From contig JAYKKR010000054.1 of the NCBI GenBank assembly GCA_036971615.1, forward strand, positions 86,052 through 150,051: a stretch of 64,000 nucleotides of DNA, given 5' to 3'. The translations under genes were made by a program, and so were the position numbers. This DNA is from Amyloporia xantha. Lineage: Eukaryota; Basidiomycota; Agaricomycetes; Polyporales; Adustoporiaceae. Below are positions 45,212-56,772 of this stretch, piece after piece; the first letter of the stretch is position 1; each line of letters begins with the position of its first letter. The notes under the pieces were generated by a model. The model was not told the DNA's origin. It was given only the letters and a program-made list of their open reading frames with translations, and did no database searches.

Positions 45212-46650
45212 ATGGTGTTGAATGTACATAAGTGTAGGTCACTGATCGATACTAAATTACTTATTCGTGCAGCTTCAAGGACTGCGAAATTCGCTCTTTA
45301 CACTTTCACGGACTTTGTCATTTCTCAGCGTGGATACGCAGTCTACCGGGACTCGATTATAATTTGTGCGGTTATAGCACACGTGTTCTTCTCCGTCTCA
45401 TGGACATTGTTACATGTATGAATGTCGACAATTTATCAATAGTGTGATACCCCTCCCTGCGTTTGCTCCGTGATTACTCACCCTTATCAATCAGCGCCCG
45501 GTCAAGCATGCATGCCCAAAGTCTCCATTGGGAATGTGGTTCGAGAGCTCGGGTGTCGGTGCTGCGCATAGCCCGAGCGTATGGACTTTATTGTGTACGA
45601 GTTGGCCGCAGGAAGACAATGCATCCGCATTCAGAAATATCCGGAAGGAGATGCGTGAAAAACCATAGTGCCATGATTTCGTCCAAGATGCCGGAGAGAC
45701 ACACAGGGGCCTCTCGATACTGGCGTCGGAAGATGCTGACAGCCTGGTTTTGACGCTGCGAGAATGACCGCTACGTGTTCGACGCCATCGACAACGTTCC
45801 CGCTTGCTGACAATCTCTGCCAACAGATGATGAGCGCCGAATGTTGAGCCTCGGTCCTGGAACTACTCAAGTTGCGACTTTCTAATTGCCGGGTCACCCA
45901 TACTTTTGACATAGAGTCACTCTGCACCGCATCCACGCACTGCCCCCAGTGCTCGCTGTAGAGCAGTCTGTTGGTAATACCGATCATTTTCCAAGGATAG
46001 TGACACGCGCCCGGTGCGCTCTGAACAAGAACGGACATCAGTCCAATTCCCCAACCAAATTTCAGGGCATCACAGCCAGCAGAACCGTGATTGAATGGCG
46101 TGGGAGCCTGATGCAGGGAACGGAACAGCATCAACATACGCCAAGATGTACGTCTTGCGTGTGGTGCTCGCGACCGCTGGCCCGCCCCATATAGTGATAA
46201 TTCCTCTCCAATGTCAATTCGGAATCACTAGTTTCAGGTTCTTCAAGGCCTCTCTTATTCATTGTTGTATGAAACTCGTACATCATTAACTACATCGCCA
46301 TCAAGTCGACGTGTTCGACACAAAACCACAAATTGATCCCTCTGCCGCCGAAACAAATTGGGGTATCTCCCACAGCGATTCTTGGTAGTCCTGATGTATC
46401 TGGTTAGGAGCGATTGTACGGACTCTATATGGATGCAGAGAGCTGTGTAGAAACGACTGACTGAATATTGAATATTGAAGGCCTACGTTTCTATTTCCTT
46501 TAAAAAAACTTGCCTTCGCTTCTATATTCTGGTGACATCTTTCGCCTCACCTGTTCTCACAACTTTTGATTCTTTAAAGACAATAAAGATGCGTACAACT
46601 CCCGCATACTTAACAATAAACTAAAAAACAGACGGCACGAAAGGAGGAAG
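45212..46650. other. 1.4-kb stretch without a supported gene
   Basis: A 168-codon minus-strand frame (45631-46137) is open but has no domain, no promoter and no splice partner, and I do not annotate it. The remainder is AT-rich and includes the 3' flank of the minus-strand membrane protein. Confidence 0.45.
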
Positions 46651-48276
46651 CTACTGTAGCGCTATATACTCCCGAGGAGCAGGCATGACATTAAGATCTA
46701 AAAGTCTATCTTGATTAGGTGATGACGCTGAGGGGACCGAATGGCTACGCCTTCCATGAACGACGGTGCGCCAGACGGAATGTACAAATGCCCGCCCACG
46801 AATATTGCCATGAGAGGGATGAGCCTGTCTAGGAGGATCTGCGCGTAGGGGCAGTAGTGTTCTACCTTCCGCATGTTCTATGCTCTGGAGATAGCGCCTT
46901 GCAATCCGTAGCTCCGAGGGATACCTACGGAGCGCGATGATTAGGGTCCATATGGGTGTGAACGCAAGAAACACAGCTGTGATCTATGGCAACAAACATC
47001 GGTTATCTTCATACGTGCGAAATGGAGAAAACTGAAGCTACAAACCTGACCAAAACCCCCGAAGTCTTCCTCTCCGGCGAATATGCAATTGGCCTGGATC
47101 TGTAGCTCTGACACTTTTCGAGAAAAATCAGCATTTGATTTGGGATTCATGGGAGAAGACGAACGTATAATGTACGAAATCCATAGACAGACCGCGCATA
47201 TATTTCCCCAGAAGAACAATTGCTTGCGGCGATCGCGCCATGACGGAAAAGATGCTGTCAAGGCATCATACAACTGCTTGTACAAAGGTATGTTCACGGA
47301 TTGGGTATCTGACGATGTGATAGTGGAGCGGCGAGACAGCCCGTTGTATGCTGACGTTCCGCCGAATACGGCAAGAGCGACGGTAAAATACAGGGTAATT
47401 CCAAGGCAAAATAGGAGCCACAGAACCCAGACGAAGAATTTTCCATGATTAATATCAAGTGCGGTCAACGGCACGAAGAAGAAGAGAAGCACTGTGGTGC
47501 CATTACACGCCTCCTGACTATAAGTCTGGGAGACAAACATCACAAGTCCCCAAGCCCACTGCAGGACAACCTGATGCCAAGTTAGCAGGTACATTCGATT
47601 CCTCGGTGCATTCGTGACCCGACGCACCTGTGTGAGTAGAGCGAAAGCAAGAACTACTCGTTGCTTGTTTTTAGCGCTCTCCTTCTTGTGTCTATGCAGT
47701 ATTACCGGGTGTAAAGCGTTCCGTCGGGCGTCATTTGAGACCTCACGATCAGGTGGTGTAAAACGCCAGATGGGCAACATTGGGGCCGTCGCGAGGGAAC
47801 TGATGCATGAGAGTGTTGCATAACTAGTGTCAATGGATTACGTATTAGCCAAGTAGCTTAGACATCGACGCACGCGACCGGTGCCTACTTCAAGATCAGT
47901 GTCGCGTGGTGAAGCGATATCGTTGCTTGATGTTTCTGCACAAAGGCAGCAATCACAAGGGCAGCGGTGAGGAGTGACCCTGCCCATGCACTTGGGATCG
48001 AGTCTCCCGGAGAGAAAAGCACCAGAAGAGCTGTCGGAAAGTGGACATAAACGAAGCAATCCGCTGCAGGTATAGATAGAGCTCACTGTTAAACAGACTC
48101 TGTGCATAAAATGCTGCCCGCACTCCCACTCCTGCGAGGTCAGTGTTTGGACATATAATGCAGGTATAGTTATTCCCGAGCCCGATGTTCGCAACACATT
48201 GAGCAGCCTGCAGGGTAGTGTTTTTCAGTACTGAAGGGTCTTGCTTGCAGAGATTGTAAATGTTAGTTAGATGCAT
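46651..48276 (-). CDS. fungal multi-pass membrane protein, unknown function
   Basis: The start at 48276 gives MHLTNIYNLCKQDPSVLKNT, then NIGLGNNYTC and DLAGVGVRAAFYAQSL, a pattern (D-GVGVR-A-Y-Q) common in Agaricomycete multi-TM proteins. TM segments follow: WAGSLLTAALVIAAFV, VVLAFALLTQ, LTWHQVVLQWAWGLVMFVSQ, TTVLLFFFVPLTALDINHGK, FFVWVLWLLFCLGITLYFTV, LFFWGNICAVCLWISYII, and ITAVFLAFTPIWTLIIALRR. The tail is hydrophilic and ends at 46651. Three or more introns (about 48070, 47880-47820, 47050-46985). About seven TM helices. The function is unknown; the position of some joins is provisional. Confidence 0.65.
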
Positions 48277-48994
48277 GCCTGAGCGAACATGGGTTACAGT
48301 TTTATTGTTGAAACAGTTCGCCGCAATTATATATAAATCATGTCAAGAAATAGAAAAGCTGGGGGCTGAGAGATGAGTAGACTGACGTGGGCTAGCGCTT
48401 GGCGTCGCTAGCATGACTTGTTAGGCATCCTGGGTACTATCTGGCGGTCCGAGTCACGACTCGGTTTTAGATCCGAGCAGATGTCAATCCATATACAGTC
48501 GAACGGAGCATCAGAGAGATATCAGCCTCCATTAAGCTACCACAGTCCTTCGCCAGACAAACCATGCAGTGCGCGCGCAGTATGCAGCGCCCGTGGCAAC
48601 GCCTTCGCAGTGCGACATTGAAAGGAAGCCGCCCCGGAAGTCAAGCCAAAGCCTGCCAAGGTGTGTGAGTTTCAAGACGATAAGCATGACACTGTCGACA
48701 CAGCCAAGAGCAATTATACATATCGACAGCTGTTGGATCGGAACACGTTGCAGCTAGTACAGAACAGTCCTCATTGTGTTGGAAATCAGGGGCACAATCA
48801 ACCACCCTTAGCCCGCAGCGCATTTGGAGCACTGGGACATGAACGCCTGTAAATATTTATATCAGCGGCTGGCGTGCGCTCTGAGAATACTATACTTCAC
48901 CTTGAGTCCACAAGACCGCTTCATCCCCCCTTCAACCCTTGATCCCTCGCTCCTGTGCTCGTAAGCTGGTCTTCTCCCAATAGTATTGATCATC
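48277..48994. other. divergent intergenic region
   Basis: Between the divergent multi-TM gene and the amino-acid permease. It should contain both promoters. TAAATATTTATAT near 48851 is TATA-like, about 140 bp before the permease ATG. Confidence 0.45.
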
Positions 48995-51900
48995 ATGTCC
49001 GCCAACCAATTACGGGCTCGGGCTTTGCCGAGACACGTCGCAATAGTGGAACCGCCGACAACGCCGCGGCTACGTCGCTTACCTCGACGCATTCGAGAGT
49101 TTCAAAAGAAATGGAGAAGTATCGAACGCGCCCTCCCTCCCCAACTTTCTCGCAGACACAGTACGTTCATATTTTCAGTTTGCTTCGTTATTGATTTGAT
49201 TTAAATAATGAATGAGCGTAGTCGGCATGATCTCCATAGGTTTGTTTCGCTCTCACGTGCGTAGAGGCAGTAAGTAATAGTAGTCATTGGCAGGTGGCGT
49301 CATCGGTACCGGTTTATTTCTCGGTTCAGCAGTGAGTTCCTTGTCAAGTTAGAATTCGGAACTGATTGCTCATTGGGTTGTCGGATCAGGATGCTCTTTA
49401 CAATGGGGGACCAGTCGGCGCATTTCTTGGGTATGCGGTCGTTGGTACCGTGGTATATTCTCTCTGCGTCTCTATTGGTGAAATGATTGCGTTCCTGTAA
49501 GTACTATCACATTAAACTTCTCATTGGTCTCAGTCACGCGACCTACCAACAGGCCAAACGTTGGCGGAGTTGTTGGCTTGGCCGATCTCTACGTCGACCC
49601 TGCTCTTGGCTTCTCCCTGGGTTGGGCATCTTGGGTAAGCAATTATACTGATTGAAATTTCATTCCATTGACACATAGCCAATATTGTAGTATAATTGGA
49701 GTATTACTCTCCGTACGTTCAACTTCATTGTTCCGCCACTTTGTTCATAGCTTCGCGGTTGCGCTGATCTAAAACAACTTTCAAGCTACGGAGATAAGTG
49801 CCGCCGCTCTTGTGGTGGGATTCTGGTTTCCCGGTTATACAATACCGTGAGTTCCTCTATACACTTGTTACGTCAAATTGCGCCAGCTGATTCTACTTCT
49901 AGAGGATATCTACTAAATGTTTTGACTGCGGTCTTTGTGAGCCCATCTTCCCTAAACATAACTTCACTTGTGTCAACTAGGTGCAGCTCTGTGTCACAGT
50001 TGGACTGAACTTGTTTCCTTCCCATGTCTATGGAGAAGTGGAATTTTGGTTGTCAACTATGAAAGTAGTCACAATTGTGATCATAAGTGTGTCTATTATG
50101 AAACATTTACATGTATTGTACTAATTTGATGTAACTGGCAAAGTATTGTCAAGTCTCTTAATTGATCTTGGGGCTGGAGCAAATGGGTATGCACATCAGA
50201 TTGCAACTTAGCATTCTACTGACAAGTTTCCACAGCTACATTGGTTTCAAGAACTGGTCTCAACCATTTTCAGATTCCTACCTTGGTGTAACAGGTCCCA
50301 AGGGAAGATTTCTTGGCTTCTGGTCCGTATTGATGCAAGCATCCTTTTCATTTTTTGGCTCTGAAGTGCCAGGCATAGTAAGTAATTTATGGAGATCAAT
50401 CAAACAATCCCATGACTTAATTGTGGTTTATGCAGGCAGCTGGAGAAGTAATTGATGCAACCAGAGTTAGTGTTCCTTTGTATGTCAAAAATTACTAATG
50501 ATTATTTTTGTAGAATGTCCCACGTGCTCTTCAACGAGTCTGGATCAGAATGTAAGTTACCTTTCAATCAATGACTATCTATTATTCATATTGTTGCAGC
50601 ACACTATTTTATCTTGGTGGCATTTTCTTTGCTGGGCTCTTGGTCCCACAAACCAATTCCAGATTGAGAACTGATACCAATACTGGTTTCTCATCCCCAT
50701 TTGTAATTGCTTTACAATTAGCAGAAGTCAAAATTGTATGTACCACTTTCATTCCATTTAACTGTATACTGAGGTCCTTTGTCCTCATAGCTGCCACATT
50801 TCATCAATGCTGCTATCCTTTTATCTGCTTGGTCTGCTGCCGCATCAGACATCTATATCAGCAGTCGATTCCTATTCTTTTTGGCCTATCAACATCATGC
50901 CCCAAAGTATCTATCTTACTTAATCAGACATCCACAATCTTCTGTGGAGGATGAAGACAGCAGTGATGATTCTGAAATTGAAGATGATTTTGTGTCTGCA
51001 CTGGACACTCTTGATGATGAAGATAACTTTGCATCTGCTTGTGATGTCATCTATGATGATTCTAACCAATCTGACTCCCTGGGGGATTCATTCGACACAA
51101 GACACAGCTTCCAGCCTCAGAATAATGCTGCTGAGCCTAGTCTGCCAGAGAAGCCCTATGTGGTACTACCATTTGCAGCTGTATTGACCACAGCCTCATT
51201 GGGGTTGTTGGCTTTCCTCAGTGGTGGCAGTAGTGCTAGTGTGGTGTGTAATTTTAATGTATCTTCTCATCTACTACTAAAATATTCATCCAAGGCATTT
51301 CATCTTCTTACTGCTGCTGCAAGTGTAGCATCATTATTATCATGGTCAGGAATGCTGTTTACTTATATCAGGTAAAATTAGCTTCATCTCATTGGAGAAA
51401 GGCCATTTTCTAATTGCTTTACAGATGGCATCAAGGAACTGTATATGCAGAAAAGAAAAATAGGGACCTATCAAATCCTGAAGCTATTGAAGTCATCAAA
51501 CAGATCAGAAAGATCAAAGAACACAGACACTTGGGGCAACCTTATGTATGTACATATGTTATGGTGATCAAAACCCTTAATGATCTGAATAATTGAAATG
51601 TAGTTGGCATGGTATGCATTCAGTATGTGTTGCATTGTGCTGATCACAAATGGATGGTATGAACATTGCTTTTTATCCTCATAATTGCATATATAATACC
51701 AGCAACATAGGAGTGTATTCCTGCATAATAACTGGCAAATTGGTAATGTGATAGACCAGAGGACCTGATGATGTGCCGACATTGTTCCATGTAGCAAAAA
51801 CTTCAAATCAGGGTGAAACACCTGCCCCTTCGGACAACCGCGTCACAACACCCGTAGCGACATTTTTCGCTTCGTATATCCCACTGGTCAGTGACAATGC

Positions 51901-52100
51901 ATAAACCGTTATCAATTTTGAGCTCATGTAGTTCATGGTAGCCGCTCTTTGTACTGCTCACCGTTGGATACAAGCTGATATATCAAACGAAGATGGTCTC
52001 ACTGGATCAAATGACGTTCTCCCGAGAGAACGTGCCGGAAGTTCCACCGGAAGAACCTCCGCGCAATGTATGGGAGAAGATTATGAGAATGTTGATTTAG
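48995..52100 (+). CDS. amino-acid permease (APC superfamily, YAT family)
   Basis: The ATG at 48995 starts a basic cytosolic N-terminus ending QLSRRH, joined by a short intron and small exons to IGMISIGGVIGTGLFLGSA, the family TM1 signature. Further exons: GPVGAFLGYAVVGTVVYSLC, IGEMIAFLPNVGGVVGLADL, YVDPALGFSLGWASWYNW, EISAAALVVGFWFPGYTIP, QLCVTVGLNLFPSHVYGEVE, IGFKNWSQPFSDSYLGVTGP, GFWSVLMQASFSFFGSEVPG, VPRALQRVWIR, LLVPQTNSRLRTDTNTGFSS. The loop after SSRF-type residues carries an unusual acidic insert (SSVEDEDSSDDSEIEDDFVS onward, about 70 residues). The C-terminus, TVGYKLIYQTKMVSLDQMTF ... EKIMRMLI, stops at 52100. More than a dozen introns. The frame stays open although 49931-51830 is CpG-depleted. 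Confidence 0.88.
49931..51830. other. CpG-depleted tract inside the permease gene
   Basis: By eye I count seven CpG dinucleotides in these 1,900 bp, while TG and CA are frequent and flanking sequence has CpG every few tens of bases. The right edge is abrupt: from 51831 onward CpG returns at once. The tract covers exons and introns alike, including the acidic insert. Confidence 0.85.
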
Positions 52101-52266
52101 AGGGCAGCGTTGCCGTCGACGGGCACCTCACTGAATCATATTATCCATTCTGCTAACACCGCCGTCGATATCTAATAGTAGCTGTAGGTGCGAGTTGAGT
52201 TAAGGAATACCATACAATGTAAATGCATCTACCCTGAGATATTCTTCTTCCGCCTTCGTCATTAAG

Positions 52267-53349
52267 TTAGGCCCACTCTCTCGGATTCTTGAGCACTTCG
52301 ATAATTTTCCCCTCCTCACCCCCATCATCGTCTCCTCCCAAATCGCTCATGTACTCCCATCTTGCGGTCTCCGGTAGACTCATCAGTACACTCTCGATCC
52401 GGGCTCCGGGCGTGAGCAACCCAAACCGCGTGCCGCGATCGTACACCAAATTGAACTCGACATATCGTCCGCGACGTAAGAGCTGCCACCGTCGCGCGCG
52501 CTCGTCGCTGGGCTGATGCATGCGTCGTTCGAGGATGGGGAGGTATGATGGCACGAACGCATCCCCGAGGCTCTTCATCATCGCAAAGATATCCTCCTGC
52601 GTTCGCGGACGCTGCATATCTGCATCGGCCCCTTCGTCCAGGAATCGCTTGTGAGGCTCGTCGCAGACGTCATCGAAGAACAGCCCGCCGATGCCTCGCG
52701 ACTCGTTACGATGCTTGATGAAGAAATATTCATCGCACCATTTCTTGAACGTCGGGTATACTGCTGAGCCGTGCAACTCGCAGGCTGCCTTGAGTGTCCC
52801 GTGGAAGTGTCGCGCGTCTTCTTCGTACAGGTAAGTTGGCGTCAGGTCTGACCCACCGCCGAACCACCAAGCGACGACCTTCCCCTGCGCTTGCTCGGAG
52901 CCTTCTCCCTCAGCAACGGGCTCTGTCACCTCGAAGTAGCGGTAATTGGCGTGCACGGTAGGGGCATGGGGGTTGCGTGGATGGATGACGAGGCTGATGC
53001 CGGCAGCGAAGAAGGGGAGACTGCCCTCGAGATGCTCCATCGATCCGTGATCGGCACGCATCTGCTTCACGGCGGGCGGGGGGAGGACACCATGCACGAT
53101 GGAGATGTTCACGCCCGCCTTCTCGAGGACCGAGTTCTGAGCGGTGGCCGCTGCTTCAGAGGTGCTCGGATGGGGAACGGCAAAGACGCATGAGACACCG
53201 CGGCCGCCTTGCGCACGCAACCAGGAATCGCGCTTGAAAGTGGGGGCGTTGGGGTCAATCTTTTCGAACGAGGAAACAATGTCTTCCTGCAGAGTAGAAA
53301 TGTACTCCTCGACTTGCTGCCGCATCGGTTTTGACGATGTCGAGGCCAT
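52267..53349 (-). CDS. HEM13: coproporphyrinogen III oxidase (oxygen-dependent)
   Basis: This enzyme decarboxylates coproporphyrinogen III to protoporphyrinogen IX in haem synthesis. It is a single uninterrupted frame of 360 residues, the normal family length, starting at 53349. Family blocks: WLRAQGGRGVSCVF, HANYRYFEV, WWFGGGSDLTPTYLYEEDAR, HFHGTLKAAC, YPTFKKWCDEYFFIKHRNES, RGIGGLFFDDVCDE, YVEFNLVYDRGTRFGLLTPG, ARIESVLMSLPETARWEY. The GGGSDLTP and NLVYDRGT blocks contain the active-site residues of the family. It is intronless, unlike its neighbours, and CpG-rich. No mitochondrial leader is visible, consistent with a cytosolic enzyme as in yeast. Confidence 0.96.
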   Translation of the reverse strand: MASTSSKPMRQQVEEYISTLQEDIVSSFEKIDPNAPTFKRDSWLRAQGGRGVSCVFAVPHPSTSEAAATAQNSVLEKAGVNISIVHGVLPPPAVKQMRADHGSMEHLEGSLPFFAAGISLVIHPRNPHAPTVHANYRYFEVTEPVAEGEGSEQAQGKVVAWWFGGGSDLTPTYLYEEDARHFHGTLKAACELHGSAVYPTFKKWCDEYFFIKHRNESRGIGGLFFDDVCDEPHKRFLDEGADADMQRPRTQEDIFAMMKSLGDAFVPSYLPILERRMHQPSDERARRWQLLRRGRYVEFNLVYDRGTRFGLLTPGARIESVLMSLPETARWEYMSDLGGDDDGGEEGKIIEVLKNPREWA

Positions 53350-53854
53350 TGCGAGCGGACGAATTCTATCAAGTGAACAGCAAGTGTTTATGTTTTATAC
53401 TGAATTGACCAAATGACCTGGACCCAAGGTGACTCCAGCACAGAGAAGCTAGATGGCTCGCGTCCCAGCCCAGAAATTGACGTGGGTCCCGGCAGGTCCA
53501 CGAGCTTAGACGCGCGAAGCTCGACGCGCTGCACGTGATCACGAACGCGTTTGAACGCGTCGCGTAAGCGCTCGGCCACACTCGTTCAGATCCAAGACTC
53601 CGAGGCGGTAGCAATAGGAATAGAGTATCATGACCGTGCAGTGCGATAATGAGAAATGTATGAATTGTGTTGTTTCCTAAAGCTACTGGTCAATTCTTGG
53701 GTCTTCCCTTGGAGAAATAAACGTTGTGGGAGCCCATGCTTTGATCGACCATTGTGGCCGTCGGAGTAACTGCGATAGGAAACTCATAAAGGGCGTTCAA
53801 AAGCGTGACTCCCGGTCACAACCCCTTGTACTCCTTTCCCCCAGAACATCCACG
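53350..53854. other. divergent intergenic region HEM13/hypothetical
   Basis: Promoters of two divergent genes. No strong motif; short frames here have no support. Confidence 0.45.
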
Positions 53855-54816
53855 ATGCGTCCTCCCCGAGCGACTCCCAAGAAAACACCCACTCCCAAAA
53901 AGACCATCACACCGGATGATTCGAAGGTCTTTCCAGCAATTCCGCTTCATCTTCGAGCCCAAAACAGCCCAAGTCCAGCTGTGCGGCCACGCCGCCCTGT
54001 ACACCGTCCGTCACCTCTGGGCAAAGTGAGCACCGGACCCTCAACGCCAGTGAAGAGGCATCTCCCGCCTCCACGGACACGGACCCCTAGAGGCACACCG
54101 CCGTACGTTTCATATTGTGGCGCACTCGGAAATCCACCTACTAAGAAGCTTCTCCATCAGTAGCAAAGTTCATGCGGCGCAAACAGTCCAAGATGATTCC
54201 ATTGCGTCGGAAATGTCCTTAGATTCCGAAAACTGGGGCTTCATTGAGACACGAAAAGGCACCCCGCGCGCGCGCCCGGCCACTAGTTGTGAGACTAAGC
54301 AGTGCGTACATTGTTAATGGGTCTGTTATTTGAATGCAAGGAGTGCTTACGAGTACGACTCTCTCATGCCTTTCAGTAACGAGGTGTCTACACTTCAATC
54401 AAAGTCATCTGAGCCCAGTGGAGAAGCCGAGGCAGGTGCGTCGACCAGCCCGAGATCTACCAGTCCGACAAAGGGCGATGCGACGGGAAGCACTAATGAG
54501 ACCTTGAATCCTACTGGTAAGCTCCAATGGACTGAAGATAGTGCGTCGCTCAGTGAAATTTTAGCAGATCGTCCACTAGTCGATGACCGTGAGGAGGAAG
54601 ACGCGCCTGATATTGACCTGGACGAACTGCAGCGCGAGTTCCATGAGTGGAAGGTAGAAACTCAGGCGTTGATGACGAAATACCTGGACACGTTGGATGA
54701 GGCCGTGGCTGACTTCAGCGCGTGAGTGGTTCTCATTTATCGACGTACTCATTCGCTGATCCTATTATTCCAGATACATGCGAGCCCCTCTCATCACATG
54801 GATTGAAGACCAGTGA
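53855..54816 (+). CDS. hypothetical basic N-terminal, acidic C-terminal protein
   Basis: The ATG at 53855 gives MRPPRATPKKTPTPKKTITP, a Pro/Lys/Arg-rich region with several TP sites (PSTPVKRHLPPPRTRTPRGT), then after an intron SSKVHAAQTVQDDSIASEMS and WGFIETRKGTPRARP. A third exon is Ser/Thr-rich and acidic (DREEEDAPDIDLDELQREFH), followed by a predicted helix WKVETQALMTKYLDTLDEAV. The last intron (GTGAGTGGT...TATTCCAG) joins ADFSA to YMRAPLITWIEDQ, stop at 54816. I do not recognise the family. Repeated S/T-P sites and the basic N-terminus would suit a nuclear or cytoskeletal phosphoprotein, which is speculation. Confidence 0.55.
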
Positions 54817-55476
54817 GGGTATTTCACTGAGACAAAAGAAAGCGGCCCATCTTTCTACGCTTTCGCCCATAAGCGCTGCCATTACCTTCTAGATGACCTT
54901 ACCGTGTACTGTATGATGCTGACCTGTTGTTGTGAGATCCCTGTATTAGTTCTTGTGTTATGAAATCCGATTTGTTACGAACAACGACGGATATCGGCGA
55001 CCAAGTGCATTAAGGAGTCCAAAGCTCAGGTTGCGCAGGACCGCGAAGACAACATGCAGGAACTGGCAAGTATGCATGCACCTATGTAAGTTCGAGGGAA
55101 CATGGTACACTGTTTCCAAGTTCAGAGTCAAGCTTCGCTGTTTGATCGGCTTCGTGCTCACGTGTGTCGGAGATTTCCAGACCGGTTTGCAATGGTTTGT
55201 AATGGCACTCAACGTCTAAGCGTTTTCGGCTCGATTGCAATTCATCACAATCACTGTGACGCCGTTGCAATGCCATTGCAATGCCATTGTAATGACCGTG
55301 ATGACTTTATAAGGCAATTATAATGGAAATTCGTGCTCAAAATGAGTCACAATGTCACTCAATGTTAACGCAATATTTCGAGATTACAATTGACGCAGGA
55401 AACTTCCGACATGTGCCTTCGCCGATCGCGACGTTGTCGACACGAACGCGGTACATATGGTTCAGTGCGAACCACC
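54817..55476. other. intergenic with an 11-bp tandem repeat
   Basis: No gene is seen. The AT-rich stretch 55180-55380 contains the small tandem repeat at 55265-55297 and is otherwise unremarkable. Confidence 0.45.
55265..55297 (+). repeat. 11-bp tandem repeat, about 3 units (TTGCAATGCCA)
   Basis: Two perfect units TTGCAATGCCA and a third, degenerate TTGTAATGACC, about 180 bp upstream of the SDR start at 55477. Confidence 0.65.
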
Positions 55477-56683
55477 ATGACCTCCTTCCAACGTTCCAAT
55501 TTATTTGATGTCTCAGGCAAGGTCGTATTGATAACTGGTGGCAGCAGAGGGATTGGTAAGATGGTACGCCTAGCTTTCACTTCAGGCCGTGTGACGAAGA
55601 CTTCTATGCTCACGGCGTGTAAGTGTAGATTGCTCAAGGTTTCGTCGCAAATGGTGCCAAGGTAAGTGGTCTTGTGTATGATGTATATTGCTACTGCTGA
55701 ACTTTGAACTGCAGGTTTACATCTCTTCACGCTCTGCGAAGGACTGCGAGAGCACAGCTAAGGAGCTCAACGCGTCCGGGCCAGGGTCCTGTATCCCTCT
55801 TCCTGCTGACATGCAGAAACTCGAACACGTCGAGCACTTGGCGAAGGAACTTTCAGCTCGAGAGAAGGCGTTGCATATCCTCGTTAATAATGCGGGTGCC
55901 GCATGGGGAGACACCATAGACGATTACCCTGTGAGAATGGCTGGTGCGGTACGGATCAGACGCGCAAGCCTGATTGCGAGTCTTAGGATGCTGCGTTCAC
56001 CAAGCTCCTCACTTTGAACACGCAACGAGTCTTCACACTGACGCAAAAGTGTCTGCCATTGCTGCGTGCAGCTGCAGAACAAGGCGGCATGGATGGCGAG
56101 GTATTCCTAGACCCTGCACGAATCATCAACGTAGGTTCTTATTAGTTTAGAAAGCACAGATTGCTCAATATACGTGAATTTTCCGCACCTTCATGATAGA
56201 TCGGTTCCGTGGAGGGCTTGACGGTACCCGACCACGAAACATACGCGTATTCAGCCTCCAAGGCTGCGCTCCATCATCTCAGCCGACATATCGCAGGACG
56301 GCTTGGGTGGGAAGGGATCACCAGCAACACAATAGCATGTGGTCGGTCGCTTCATTGTCACTCATGCATTAGCTTCAATTTGACCAACTCTTATGTTTCA
56401 GGACCCTTCGAGAGCAAGAGTGCGTCTATTCATGGAATGTCTCTTTTGCGGTCTGGTAAATGATGTCGGGTTTTCCGTAGTGATGGCGCACACGCTCCGT
56501 ACACAGGGTGAGATTCTCAAAAGTATGATTCCTCTTCGCCGCATTGGGTCCCCCGAAGACATCACAGGAGCAGCCATTTTCTTGGCCAGTCGAGCGGGTG
56601 CGTATGTGAATGGTGCCACTATCGCATTGGACGGTGGGCAGCTAGTCGGTATGCGCTCTTTGTCGCCTTTAGCAAAGCTATGA
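55477..56683 (+). CDS. short-chain dehydrogenase (3-oxoacyl-ACP-reductase/RhlG-like)
   Basis: The ATG at 55477 gives MTSFQRSNLFDVSGKVVLIT and GGSRGIG (cofactor motif). A small exon supplies IAQGFVANGAK, then VYISSRSAKDCESTAKELNA and PADMQ. HILVNNAGAAWG is the NNAG motif. Later exons: TLNTQRVFTLTQKCLPLLRA, IGSVEGLTVPDHETYAYSAS with KAALHHLSRHIA (active-site Y-x3-K), and LGWEGITSNTIACG. The final exon MIPLRRIGSPEDITGAAIFL ... GATIALDGGQLV ends at 56683. About 300 residues, classical SDR length. It is convergent with MFS gene 1, 90 bp away. The substrate is unknown; fungal homologues are annotated as rhamnolipid-biosynthesis-type reductases. Confidence 0.87.
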
Positions 56684-56772
56684 TTGGCCAGAAGAAACGT
56701 GTTTTCCTCCGATTTGTATACTCAGCCACATATCATCTATTGGTCGGGAGGATCTATGTAAAGAGAACTGAT

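Noticed and set aside
45631..46137. 168-codon minus-strand frame
   Set aside because: No recognisable domain, codon pattern, promoter or neighbouring exon. Kept as intergenic.
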